Positions 9,300 to 20,240 of a stretch of DNA of 64,000 bases are shown one piece after another (position 1 is the first letter of the stretch; each line of letters starts with the position of its first letter). The DNA is taken from contig CAUYUJ010007469.1 of assembly GCA_963575745.1 (NCBI GenBank), positions 258,750 to 322,749 of the forward strand, written 5' to 3'. The translations under genes and the position numbers were made by a program. This DNA comes from Prorocentrum cordatum. Lineage: Eukaryota > Sar > Dinophyceae > Prorocentrales > Prorocentraceae. The notes under the pieces are model-generated. The model did no database searches. It was given only the letters and a program-made list of their open reading frames with translations, and was not told the origin of the DNA.

Positions 9300-12020
9300 G
9301 CTTGAAGACGGGGGCTGGTGCAGCCATCGGGGCCGTCACGGAGGACGCGGGGCCCAAGTTTTCCCCCGGCAAGGCTGGCCACACTGCCAGTTGCCCTCGT
9401 CTTGGCGTTCACTGGAGCGCTGGCTCGGCGAGCTGGCGGGGAACGGCTTTACGGGCTCGGCGATCATCACATGCATTGACGATGCCTCCGGGCGGCCTCT
9501 TCGTGTCCAAGGTGGAGCTGTCAAAAGGAAGTTGAGGATGCAGCATTTTCGGGTTCGTGTGCGGCGCATTGTTCGACAGCGTCGTCCTTTTGCCAGCGGC
9601 CCGTTGCCATGGATCACACATGGAGCGGAGGTGTATGGGATCAGTGACGCGGACTTGGTGACTCTCAGAGCTCAGGCTGGTAAGTGCAGGCGGCCCCCCT
9701 GCTGGAGGGCGTTCTTTAACGGCTACCTCGGTTTGTGGCGACGACCCGTGCTGGTACGCCGCTGTTGCTCCTGCTGCGCGCTGGAGCAAGGAAGTATGGA
9801 TAGGGCAGTGCCAGTCTTTCCTGTATTCGCTGGCCTTGCCAGCTTCACGACGAGCTTAGTCCAACATCTTCAAGCACCCCAACGGCAGCCAACTAAGTGA
9901 AGTGATGTGTGTGGCCCCTGTGGGGGTCTTGTGGCTTTCAGTGCGTTGCATTTTTGTGGACCATGCCGAATTTTTCTGGTTCCTAACGATCACGATGGGA
10001 TCGACATGTTGCTCACGCTCATCAGCCCCCAGCTCCTCAAAAGTATGTCTGTGAGGCTTCAATTTGGCTCCTTGAGGTCTCGGTGGCAGCAAACATTGGG
10101 GAATGATGGCGATGAACGTGCTTCGATTTTATCAAGGCGCAGGCGAAGTCCAGCAATCTCACGCCGTTGAAGCATGGCTCCATTCGCAGCGTGGCGTGAA
10201 ACGTCTGCTGGACCGCCGGCAGAGCAGCAGGACTAGGTTACCATTTGTCCAAGCAGCAGCTTCTTCTATGCCCACCGGGCGGCAAGCAGAAGGACATGTC
10301 GTTGCATCGCCTTGGGCGTTGCGAGGCTTGAGCCGCTGCCTCAGTGTTGGCCGAATCGGATGGCGACCTTTCCCCCTCCGACCTCGTCCTCTTGACGCGG
10401 GGTATTTTCGATCACCCTGAATCGTTCTGGCTCCCGCAGTGCTCGAGTGGTCATCCGGAGATTCGATCTGATGGGCATCCAGGAGGGGAGTCTGGGCACG
10501 TGCAAGGGGGCTTATTTTTTGAATGTGTCATCCTTCAAGCATCCGATTGCAGACCTCGGGAGGCTTGGCTGGAGTGCATGCCAGGCTGCCGAGGACGGCG
10601 AGCTTTTGAGCGCTGTCCTCAGCCACGTGCGCCACCCGCTGCCTTCATCGGCCCCTGCGGCCGAGTCTTCTGCTATCAGGATGTGTTCGTTGCAGGCTCC
10701 AGGCCCTATAGCCCTAGAGTCTAGGGTCCAGTCACGCGTGCTCTGATTGTTCGGCTGTGGTGAGCCACCACAGCCTGCCTCTGTCGCCGCGTGGTACCTA
10801 CAGGCGTAAGCGCAGGAATGTGTTGTATGTGACAAGGTGCGTGCGGACCTTTCAGCCGATACGGTGGGGGCGTTCATTAAGGAATGGGCCAGGGAGGCTT
10901 CAGACCTTGGGGGAGTCCTTATCTGATGAAGGCGGCGGTGATATCCATGGCCAATCCACGATTGGCATCCCACAGGCTTCCAGACCCTGGATTCCTCATC
11001 GAAGGTGTCCTTGTCAATGTCACCACCGCAGTCCAGGCCTTTCCGTGCTCAGACGTAAAGGGAACAACCATGCCGACAGTGCCGCCGGAGCGGCTGCTTT
11101 GCTACACCCGCGCGCCCCGAAGGAAGAACGCGACGTTGTGGATAGGCTGGTGCAGATCCCCATGGCGGTGTGCAGACTTGCGGCCCAGTTGTTGCCGGAG
11201 TGGCCGTGTCTCGGCTTGTGTAGTGTCGACGTATTGCTTCCGCCGCCTGCCCCGAGGGTTATATCCCCTCGGCTGCACGGCACGAAGGCAACGCTTCGGC
11301 AGTGTGTGGCGATGCACTGCTTGACGCCTAGGGTCCAGGTCCGCCGTGGAACCTGGTCCTGGGAGATGTTTGGGGCCGTGCCAGATCGACGTGGATCCGG
11401 CGGGAAGTGAGGGGCAGAAGCCTGACCTCTCTCACGTGTTTGACGGGTCCTATTGGTTTGTTGTGTTTGCTTGGCGGGTCTTTTCTGCACCAGGACGTGC
11501 TGGTGAAAAGCAACTTTGCTCAGCAGTGCCAAGGGCTGAGTCGACAGATCTGGACCAACATTACTGAGGGCACGGCTAGTCCGCACCCCAGGGACAAGGT
11601 TTTGAAGATCGTTGATTCTCTTGTGGTGCCGTCTTTCGCTCCTAGCCTCGATCCTGGTGCCCGCCCCAGACCCTGCCACCACCCTGCGCAGTGTGTCTAC
11701 GGCGTTGCGGCTGGGAGCGGCGGCGTCGAGCATGCCTCCTGCCTCTCTAGGAGATGTGGCGGCGTGGAGTCTGGGTCAGACTCATGTGTTGTCCGCGTCA
11801 TGGACAGCAATCTCGGCTCGCTTCGCAGCGGTCGGAGCACTGGCTGGCGAGAACAGGGCGAAACAGACCTGACACGCCCCCCCCGTACTTCTCACGTTTG
11901 TGGTTTGAGGCTCCTGGGTGGCGGAAGTTGCAGAGGGTGCAACAAAGACTTCGGGCGCTGCCCCAGTGAGCAGCCACAGACCTCAGGGAGAAGGCGCCGT
12001 CCTCCATATGGTAACGCTTC
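9300..12020 (+). mobile_element. Decayed LINE-like retrotransposon, plus strand
   Basis: Recognisable peptide blocks of the region after the reverse transcriptase core in LINE-type elements I associate with dinoflagellates occur in different frames. One is HGAEVYGISDADLVTLRAQA at about 9618-9677. Another, after a frame change, reads CGDDPCWYAAVAPAARW at about 9735-9785 and is followed by SKEVW. The frame then breaks repeatedly, with stops around 9790, 10040 and 10090. Downstream, long open stretches near 10100-10420 and 11407-11990 may be further parts of the same element. No intact catalytic core (YxDD) is visible, so it is inactive. Ends are estimates. The part at 10865-11030 is shared with two other places in the window. 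Confidence 0.5.
10865..11030 (+). repeat. Dispersed repeat R17, copy 1
   Basis: Shares a colinear block with 25828-25980 and, more weakly, 61150-61305: TTAAGGAAT or AAGGAAC, AGGAGGCTTCAGACC, TATCTGATGAAGGCGGCGG, TGATATCCATGGCCAATCC, ACGATTGGC, GCTTCCAGACCCT and GTTCCT. Ends are weakly inverted (TTAAGGAA / GGTTCCTTA in copy 2), so a small non-autonomous element is possible. Confidence 0.6.
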
Positions 12021-12029
12021 GCAGGTGCG

Positions 12030-12590
12030 CGAATGGAAAACAACAGTTTTCTTCCCTTCCCTTCCTCATTCATCTGACCTTTCTTCGCCCTCCCCATCCC
12101 ACACAGCTCAGTATCCCCTCTGCGTCCTCCTCATCGTACTTCTCCGACTCACCGTCCTGCTATTCGCCGTGCTCCTCATCCGCAGTCGCATCATGCCGTT
12201 GCTCTTCGTCACCACCGTTCGGGTGGTCCGCCTCCTCCGCAGCCTCGTCTAGCTGCTACTGCCGACTTGTGCCTTGTATTCTCCTCACCTCCCTCACCTG
12301 TCTCCATGCTTCTAGAACATCATAGTCCTACATTCGGAGCGGCACGTTATGCGGCTCTCTTGGTTTCGGGTCGTTGGCGTTGGCGTCGCATCGGACGAGG
12401 AAGGGCAGGAGGACGAGAGGGAAGTCGAGCAGGATTATGACGATGACGACAAGGGACGAGAAGATGGATCATGATGGCACTTACGTTGTTGATTTTGAGG
12501 AGATGATAGTGGCGATGACGATCACAATGATGAGGAGGAGAGAGAACGAGGAGGACGAGATGGAGCCAGGGGAAGTTTGGGATGTTAAGG
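12030..12590. other. No gene found; pyrimidine-rich then unique
   Basis: TTCCTCATCC-type pyrimidine-rich sequence to about 12240, followed by 350 bp of mixed sequence and the start of GAGGAG runs. I see no motif or sustained frame. Confidence 0.4.
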
Positions 12591-12892
12591 AGGGTGAGGG
12601 TGCGGACGAGGAGGAGAATGCGGAGGAGGACGAGGAGGAGGAGCAGGAGGAGGGGGAAGGATTAGCAAGACGATGAGGAGGTGGGATGTGGAGAAGGAGA
12701 GAAGGAGGAGGAGGAGGACCATAAGAGGAGGAGGAGGAGGAGGAGGAGGAGGAGGAGGAGGAGGAGAAGAGGGAAGAGTACAATAATGAAAGGAAGATCG
12801 GAGGTAAGAGGGATGCCGAGGAGGAGCAGGAGTAGGAGTAGGAGGAGGAGGAGGAGGAGGAGGAGGAGGAGGAGGAGGAGGAGGAGGACGAG
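12590..12892. repeat. (GGA)n tract
   Basis: Several runs of GGA/GAG interrupted by short unique pieces (ATTAGCAAGACGATG, GTACAATAATGAAAGG). It stops about 70 bp before the EF-hand exon and would lie in the preceding intron. Confidence 0.9.
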
Positions 12893-12960
12893 CGTGGCCA
12901 GGCGACGCCGAGGACGACGAGGATGACGGGACGAGGCGGCTGCGGCGGCGCGCAAGCGGC

Positions 12961-13030
12961 CGGATCCCGCAGAAAGAGCGTGAGCACCAGCGGCGAATGC
13001 AGTTCAAGGCCTTCGATTACGACGGCTCGG
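12961..13030 (+). CDS. Candidate exon, first half of an EF-hand
   Basis: The frame reads KEREHQRRMQFKAFDYDGSG, that is, an entering helix followed by the first six residues of an EF-hand calcium loop (D at loop positions 1 and 3, S at 5, invariant G at 6). The 3' boundary is TCGG|GAGCCC, a GA-type donor, in phase 1. The 5' boundary is uncertain: CCCGCAG|AAA at 12972/12973 or CGAG|GAC near 12912 are both phase 0. Joined to the exon at 16107 it gives the complete loop DYDGSGAVDWQE. EF-hand proteins bind Ca2+; which family member this is (kinase, centrin, coiled-coil scaffold) cannot be told. Immediately after the donor come TCC triplets of the intron. Confidence 0.5.
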
Positions 13031-13047
13031 GAGCCCTCACCGGGGGT

Positions 13048-13140
13048 CCTCCTCCTCCTCATCCTCGATCTCATCCTCCACTCCTCCCCCCTACCTCCTC
13101 ATCCTCATCCTCCTCCTTCTCCCCTCTCTTCCTACACCCC
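13048..13140. repeat. Pyrimidine-rich CCTCCT tract
   Basis: CTC/CCT triplets with ATC interruptions beginning about 18 bp after the proposed GA donor of the EF-hand exon. Confidence 0.8.
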
Positions 13141-13146
13141 CCCCGT

Positions 13147-13628
13147 TAACCTTTTGCCGCGGGGGGAACCTCTTGCTGGCCCCGCTGCCAGTGGGCACCA
13201 GTCGCACCCCTGCCGTAGGAACAGTGGTGACGTGCAGCTCTGGCGAGTGTTCGTTTCGTTCCGGCTCTCAACATGATGCCCCTGTTTGAGCGCCTGCCAC
13301 ATTAGCATCATTCATTTCGCAGTGAGTGTGGCTTGAGCGCCAGCCGCATCTCCGAGTGAGTTCGGTGCTCTCCCTGAAGTGCCGGCCTCATCCTTTAGTG
13401 AGGATGGTGTTTTCGCCGTTCCGCCCGCCACATGATTGAGTGAGAAAGGCGCTCTCGCAGCGCTCTCGTGAGCGAGGACGGTGCTCTCGCCGTTGCGCTA
13501 GCCGCTTGCCTTAGCGGCAGCCGTATCTCTGGCTTGGTGCTGTGGCCTCAGCGTTGGCCGCATTATGAGGGGTTTGCTCTCATCACAAACCAGCCGCCCT
13601 CCTGAGCGAGGCCCGCGGCAAAAGGTTA
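13147..13628. mobile_element. Foldback element with exact 17 bp inverted ends
   Basis: TAACCTTTTGCCGCGGG at 13147-13163 is exactly reverse-complemented at 13612-13628. Between them lie about 450 bp with internal short repeats (GTGAGCGAGGACGGTGCTC, TCTCGCCGTTGCGC, GAGCGCCAGCCGCATC). No open frame or transposase motif is present, so a non-autonomous foldback is the simplest reading. It sits in the proposed intron between the two halves of the EF-hand. Confidence 0.6.
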
Positions 13629-13689
13629 GCCTGGCCTCCCCCTTCAGCCCCCATCTCCTCTTCCTCGCCAGAGGAAAACGGGGGATCAG

Positions 13690-14170
13690 GCAGATGAGGG
13701 AGGAGGGGAGGGAAGGAGCAGGAAGAGGATGAGGAAGAGGTGGTGGTGGAGGAGGAGGAGGTGAAGGAGGAGGTGGTGGAGGAGGAGTTGGAGGAGGAGG
13801 AGGAGGAGGAGGTGGAGGAGGAGGAGGAAGATGAAGCCGATGAGAAGTAGGAGGAGGAGGACGAGGAGGAGGAGGACGAGGAGGATAAGGTGAAGAAAGA
13901 GGGAGAGATGGTGGTGAACATGCGGCGAAGGAGGAGGAAGATGAGGATGAGGAGGAAGGGCACTACGTCGGGGATGGCGAGAGGGACGAGTGGGAGAACG
14001 AGAAGGAAGGTGCGGAGGATGGACGAGCAAGAGTAGCGGGCGGCCGTGGCGAGGGAGCAGGGAGAGGGGGGGGTAGGGGAGGAGGAGGAGGAGGAGGAGG
14101 AGGAGGAGGAGGAGGAGGAGGAGGAGGAGGAGGAGGAGGAAGAGGAGGAGGAGGAGGAGGAGGAGGAGAA
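13690..14170. repeat. (GGA)n tract, about 480 bp
   Basis: GGA/GAG triplets with AAG, GTG and CGA interruptions; the purest part is 14080-14168. Long poly-S, poly-L and poly-E frames over it are not genes. Confidence 0.95.
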
Positions 14171-14727
14171 CAGACAGACACCTCTGGGGGGGCATATGGT
14201 CACTTCGCCAGTGACAGATATCCCCAGGACCGACACAAATGCCGCGAATTGCGGGCCTCCCGCCCGCCTAGACTCAAAGCCCCAAGTTTCAAACCGAAGA
14301 CCAGAGCCTGTAAGCGCAAGGAGACGCGCCGCGGACCCAGACAGGCTCTCGCCAAAACCCATATTTCCGATGAACAGGGAATGGAGTTTTGTCTGGTTCG
14401 GCCTGGGCGGAGGCAAACGGGCGGGTCTCGAGGATCAAAACCGCAGAGCCGCACGCCCCTGAGATCGTCGGAAGGTCACAACCCATATCCACAGCATCCG
14501 TAGTCGTGGTCATTGTAAGCACCCACACGCCGTCATACATCGCATCAAAGTCACCACCTCCAACACGATTGCGTGCCATGGATCTGGGAGTAGCACCACG
14601 TTCCCGTTGCCCGATCGGGGGCGTATGAGGAACCGACCCGATGCAGCGACTCCACAAAACGGGCTCGTCTGCGCCGGAATCTGCCCGCAAGTTGCCCGCG
14701 TCTACGGTCGCGCGTGAGCGCCCTCGC

Positions 14728-14886
14728 CTCCGAATGGAGCTCGCCGCGCCGGCGGCCCGCCCCTCGCGGGCGGCCCGCAGCTGCCGCGCCGCGGCGAGCG
14801 GGAGCCGCAGCGCGAAACTGGTGGGGGACCCGAGCGGCTCCGGCGCCGAGGCCGCGACGTCGACCACCGCCGCCAGCCCCAGCAGC
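14728..14886 (-). CDS. Candidate internal exon, minus strand
   Basis: On the minus strand an acceptor GGCGGCAG|GCTGCTG opens a frame beginning LLGLAAVVDVAASAPEPLG and continuing SPTSFALRLPLAAARQLRAA. Almost all third positions are G or C and the hydrophobic pattern looks protein-like. The frame runs to ATTCGGAG|GC, a GC donor. The complementary plus frame is also GC3-rich but encodes mostly A, R, S and P, so the minus frame is preferred. Function is not recognised. Orientation is opposite to the main candidate gene, which weakens it unless genes are nested. Confidence 0.35.
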
Positions 14887-15629
14887 CTGCCGCCGCTCCG
14901 CCGGAGGATGCCGGGCTCGGCCAGGGCGCTGGCGGCGCGGCAGCCCCGGCGGCGGCAGCTTATGCGGCGCCCGCGGGCCCCGCCGCGGCGGGGGCGCCCG
15001 GCGCGCGAGGGCGGCGCCGCCGCGCGGCGGCGAGGGGCGCGTCGGCCAGAGAGGCGCGGCGTCCCGCGAGCCACGCGCGAGAGCCCGCAGGGGGCGATCG
15101 GCGGGCTCTCGCCGCAGGGGGCCCGCGAGGCCTCGCGCGCGGGCGCGCGCGCGCGCCCGCCCGATCCCCGCGAGAGCGGGCGCCGAGCGAGGCGCCGGCA
15201 GCGGCCCGGCGGGCCCCCGGCGGCGTGCGGGGGATGCAGCAGCGCCGTCGGCGGTGCGCGGCCCAAGGGGTGGCGCGCGGTTGCCGGCCGGGGCGTCAGC
15301 CCACTGGCGGTGCGGCTTCGCGCAGGCGCTTAGCTAGCCAAGAGTTTCGGAGCCATCCGCCTCCTCCTCCACTCCTCTCAGTGCCCCACCCTTTCCCCAT
15401 CGTTGTCTTGTGCAACCGTTTGGCGGTGTCTATAGACAAGGGCGGCTCATCCCACATGTTGGTCTCCTCTGTCTCGTCCGATGCTCAGTTCCCCTGAGGA
15501 CAAAGGGGGATGCCGCTGGTCCGCGGCCCGATCACAGCTGTTGACACCTGGGTCAGGGAATCATTCCATATCTCGCGCGCTCCTGCTGGAGTGACATTGC
15601 ATGCCGCGTGAGCTCCTGGTGAAGCACCT

Positions 15630-15740
15630 CGCTACACCGCGCTCGCAGCACACACATAGGTTGCTCCGCGTAGGTTGCTCCACTCGTATTACACCACTAA
15701 GATTGCTTCACATAGGTAGCACCACATCGATGTCTAGAAG
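15630..15740. repeat. GGTTGCTCCACATAG short repeats
   Basis: Loose repeats of TAGGTTGCTCCNCNTAG and GCTTCACATAGGTAGCACCA. A similar series of xxCACCACNNNGATTGC is found at 16868-16935 beside the GCATTGC field. Confidence 0.45.
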
Positions 15741-16106
15741 CACGCCGTTTGTGGCCCGCGCTGGCCAACATATACGAATCCACTTTGAGGAGGAGGAGCA
15801 GGAGGAGGAGTGGGATGAGGAAGAGGAGGAGTAATGAGGAGGCTCACGAGGAGGATGGGGAGGAGGAGGACCCCCCCCCGAGGTATTGCATGCCCGCTGT
15901 CAGTTCTGAACCCCCGTGCCCCTCCTGCCTGCCACGCGCTCCTGGCGGTGCCCAGGGCCCTTGCACGTGAGCAGGAAGAGCAGGAGGAGGCGAAGCAGAA
16001 GAAGAGGCAGAAAGAGAGAGAGAGAGAGAGAGAGACGGAGGAGAGGGCGAGGGAGGGGGGAGGACGAGGAACGCAAGGGGGCGGGAGGGCCGCAGCGACG
16101 GCCCAG

Positions 16107-16168
16107 GAGCGGTGGACTGGCAGGAGCTGCAGCTGGGGCTCAAGGAGTACTGGGGCGTGGACCTGGAG
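16107..16168 (+). CDS. Candidate exon, second half of an EF-hand
   Basis: Acceptor GGCCCAG|GA is followed in phase by AVDWQELQLGLKEYWGVDLE. A, V, D, W, Q and E supply loop positions 7-12 of an EF-hand, including the bidentate glutamate at 12, and the rest is the exiting helix with L, L and Y/W at the expected hydrophobic positions. Third positions are all G or C. With the exon ending at 13030 the loop is complete and canonical. A possible 3' end is CTGGAG|GACC (GA donor, phase 0), which would fit the phase-0 micro-exon at 26442; the open frame continues past it, so the 3' end is less certain than the 5' end. Confidence 0.5.
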
Positions 16169-16484
16169 GACCGAAGCCCCTGCTCGGCCCGGGAAAACCC
16201 TCTCCGGCAGCAGGTCCCAGACATGGGCTCGGCCGCGCTCGCACCACGGGGTGCCCGCCGCCGCGGCGCAGAGAGGTGTGCGACGCGTGCGGCGTCCAGG
16301 AGCCAGGAGGACAGAGAGGTGAGCACTAGACATCCAGCGCTGCTCGTTCCCCGAGCCGTGCTTTCGCTCTTGAGGTGGTCTCCTTGCTCCTCTCTCTTCT
16401 TTGGAACGGGGGCCCTGGTCGCGGCCCGGGACGGCCCCCCGTTCCCGCCCGTCGCCGCCACCCCACTGCCCCCCCCCCCCCTCC

Positions 16485-16855
16485 GTGGGTTGCCATCGCA
16501 TGGCGCTTCAATCGCTCTTCGCATTGCAAGCGCATTGCCATCGCATGGGCATTGCAATATCGCATTGCGTGGCATCGCATTCCACGGCTTGGCCCAGTTG
16601 CGTGGCATTGCCATCGCATCGCATTGCATTGCAATCGCATGGTTTTGCACTGCGAGGCATCATTCTTCACAAGGATTGACATTGCTTTGCCTTGCGTTGC
16701 ATAGGTATGCGTTGCTCTGCATTGGATTGTGTCGTTTCGCATTGCGTTGCATTGAGTCCTATTGCTTTGCGTTGCTTTGGACCGCATTGCGTTGCTGCGC
16801 GATGATTTGCAGTGCGTTGCGTTATTTTCCATTGATCTGAATAGCCTGTCGCCTT
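16485..16855. repeat. GCATTGC short tandem field
   Basis: Dense degenerate repeats of CGCATTGC, GCATTGCATTGC and TTGCGTTGC over about 370 bp. A second field of the same flavour is at 28440-28640. Open frames on either strand are repeat-driven. Confidence 0.8.
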
Positions 16856-17097
16856 GCATCGCTTTGCACGGCATAGGCTGCACCACACGGATTGCACCAC
16901 GCAGACTGTACCACCCCCATATGCACCACCTAGACTGGGCCACATCGGTCGCCGTTTTGGTTCATGATGCTCCTTTCCCGTGGAAGGGATGTGGAAACTC
17001 TGGAGCCGCGGCAGGCACGGCTGTTCAGCCTGGCGTCTTCCCAGCGCCTTCACAGCGGCAGCTGGGCACTTGCATTCATGGTGAGTGATCAGAGGGG

Positions 17098-17254
17098 AAG
17101 AACACACAGACACAATTGATCGTCGATTCCCCAGAAAAGATGTGAAAATATGGGAAGTGGGGGGAAGACAGAAACTTTGAAAATATGGGAAATATGAGGA
17201 GTCCTGTTATTTGTGTGTATTTATTTTTGTGTGTCCCAGGGCCCCTTCAAGTGA
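17098..17254 (+). repeat. Dispersed repeat R7, copy 1
   Basis: About 155 bp shared with 31013-31168 and 58785-58935. Blocks in order: CACACAGACACAA, ATCGTCGATTCCCCA, GAAAATATGGGAAGTGGGGG, GAAGACAGAAAC, TTATTTGTGTGT and CCAGGGCCCCTTC. All three copies lie in the same orientation. No frame is conserved among them, so this is a non-coding element. Confidence 0.75.
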
Positions 17255-17660
17255 GCCTCTCCGCGGCCGCTCGATCCAGCTTTCCCCTTGCAGGCCTCCG
17301 GGTGCCATGCCGAGAGGCGGGAAGCGTCGTTGGGGTGCTTGCGTTGTCTGTGGGCCCCGCAGCTGCCGCGCCTCACTCTGGGAAGTTGTTTTTTCCTTCC
17401 GGGAGGGCCGTTTTAGCAGCCACGGTTTTAGCAGCCCTCGCCCAGCTTCCTAGACACAGTCGCCCCCCCAAGGAGAAGGCCAGCCTGTTGGCCGCGGCTC
17501 GTCAACGTCGTTGGATCGCCGGTTGGGCGGCCCAAGCAGATGATCTCATTGGGGACGGCTGCGCTCCGTGCGGAGCCGTCGGTTGACACGTTGTTCTGCG
17601 GGCCCTGCGGCTGCAAGGCCAGAGGAGCTGTGGGACCGAGACGCGAACTCGTTCCGCAGA

Positions 17661-17768
17661 CATATTATTATTATAATTATTCTTATTATTAGTATTATTA
17701 TTATTGTTATTATTATTACTACTATTATTATTATTATTATTTTTATTATTATTATTATTATTATTATA
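17661..17768. repeat. (TTA)n microsatellite
   Basis: AT-only triplets TTA/ATT with CTA and TTG variants, followed by TACATATGTA-type TA-rich sequence to 17820. It is one of the few AT-rich islands in the window. Confidence 0.95.
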
Positions 17769-17819
17769 TGTACATATGTATCTACATGTATATATACACA
17801 TATATATACACGTATATAG

Positions 17820-20240
17820 ATCCTCGAAGAACTTATAGAGGCATGCGAGCAGCATTTTTCCGGCCCCCTTGCGAATTCAGAGGCCGACTCAGATTCCAGG
17901 TTCCCTCTTAGAGACTCCCTCCAGAATTCAGAGGCCGATCCAAATTCGCAGGCAAATTGCCCAAGCAGCTTCGGAGTTTGCTGCGGGGGTGTCATGCTAT
18001 GGAGACAAGGCCCCCTCGCGGAACCAGGTCGGATCTGTTGTGGGGCGGGGTTCAGGAGCCTCTAAGTAGTTGCGTTGGCGGCGCGTGGGTTCTCGGCATC
18101 AGGACAGCTCCAACTGGACATCATAACCCCAGTGGCTTTCCCGCTCCGCCAGACCACGAGCGGGGGAGCATATTGGATCCTTTGTGATACAGCAGATATT
18201 GCCAGTAGAGTGTCGAGCCGATGTGGATTGCAAAAGTGTCACTGCTGGCTACCACAAGCCATTGTCTAATAGGCTCTCCTACAAGCATCTGTACTTTGAC
18301 ACTTTCACAACAGCGCTAGGCAGTGACAGCGGCAAGCTTTTGATGGCAACAGCCAAGGTCTAGGACCACCAAGACGAGGGCAAGATCGGCGAGGCCGCCC
18401 GTTGTCCGTTCTTCATCCACCAGTGCGGCCTTTCAGCGAAAGCGGCCCCGTCGATGCACCCGTCTGTTGACCCGGTGGCGCTCGAGTGTCTGAAGCGTCA
18501 GGAGAAGAGGCCCGTTGCCGTGCTTCAGTTTATTCCCAGGATGCCTGCCCTCTGCCCGAGGCGCAGCTGGGAAGGCACGCTTCCTAAGGATGTTGGGGCT
18601 GGAGCTCGGCGTGCCCTTTGTTGTCCACCTATAGCAACGTGCGGAGCATGTGCCATGCAGGTGTGCCGCGTGGTTTTGCGTCTAGCGCTCACGTGCTGCG
18701 GTGGCTTTACGCCGCAACGAGCCATGCCGCCCCATGGGCGCGAGTTTCAGAGCAGGCGTCGGGGTAATCCGCCCGTCGCAAAAGCTGCAGTCTGGCGTGT
18801 GAAGCCATGGTCTTCTGGCGTTCAGTGCCAGTTCCGGCTTCCACACGACACTTGTGTTCAAAGGCCCGTGCAGTGCATGCCCAGGACCGCCAAAGAGCGA
18901 CAAGAGATTCATTGTGCGACGTCGACTTCGAAGGCGTCTCTTGTTTAAAGGCCCTCAGAGCTCACCAAAACCAAAGCGGCTTTTTGTTCGGCCCCTGGCT
19001 ACAGTGGCCAGGGGCCATCGGGCCCGTCGACCATCTCGGCGTGCCGTTTGCCCTTGAGTGAAACAAATCGGCCGCATAGATTGCAATGCATCGCTGTTGG
19101 GGGTCTACGCTGGATAACGTTTCTCTTCAATGACAGCGGTGGTGAAGGGAGGTGCCAGACCTGCCTGTAGAATGGCCAGCGCATGTTCCCGGAACCCGCG
19201 GTGAGGCACTGGCTGATGTGCAGGCTTCATCCGGCCTAGGGCAGTCGGGGCACGCCACCTTCTTGCACATCCCAGGCATTCTTGCTTTTCTCAATTTCGG
19301 CGTCCAGGGGCCGATTCCATCCCCAGGGGAATAAGGTGGAACGATGGCAGAACGACGTGATCGAAACCCTCAGGACCGCAACGGTTAGCATCGCTCCCTG
19401 TCTGTCCCCAGTGGGCAGGAACGATTGGCTCGCTAGCGCCATCCGTTCGGAGATGGCCGTGGCATGCGTCGATGATGTGCCCGATCTTCCAGAAGGCCGC
19501 GACGTATCCGCGACGCAGCACAGCATATCGATTACGCGGACATTCGCGCGTCAGCTGCCCGCGTGAGGTCGCGGGTGAACTCTCGTTTCCAACGTAGCGT
19601 GCCGTGCTGGCGGCCCGCGTAATCCGCCGCGTGGGGTCGTTGCGCGTGTCATCGCGTGGAAGACGCGACAACTCCCTTCCCCAGGTTTCACGCGAATGTT
19701 GGTGTGGACAAGGATTCTATCCACTGCGTCATGGAATTTCAGGGATTGGTCGCCAGCAAGGCCGAGGCGCAATAGATATGGATAATCATCTGGCCCTTGG
19801 GGGGGCAGGTTTTTATACGTATTCACTGCGCCTTGTGTTCTTTGATGGAGGAAGGCCGAATGCCCAAGACGCAGCGGATATGGATCAAGCGCTTGTCCGC
19901 AGTGATGATCACTCGTCCGTAGTGACCCCCCCGCCGCGGTTCGCGAGGCTACTGTTGGTGCGCTCGCACTTCTCGCCATGGAGGGTCCCTGGGCATGAAG
20001 TCTTGCGCGGTGCCATTGGGAAGGGTCGCCACCCGCGCATGAGGTCGAAACGGGTGGTGCAACAATAGGCGCCCGACCATGTCAAGGCGATAGATGCTGA
20101 CATGGGCGCGCCCTCCTCATCCTCCTCATTGTTGTCCTTCTGCCCGTATTCGTAGGCGCCACTGCCTATTGCTTCTCCGTTTAATCCTCGATCCCCCCCG
20201 CTGCCACGATCTCCCTCGCCATCCGTTTTCTCGACGCTGT
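17820..20240. other. 2.4 kb without supportable gene
   Basis: Unique-looking sequence with mixed third-position use and scattered short open frames on both strands (the longest, about 18454-18948 plus, has no motif and includes several rare-looking codons). It may be old retroelement or pseudogene sequence, but I cannot name a family. Confidence 0.4.
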
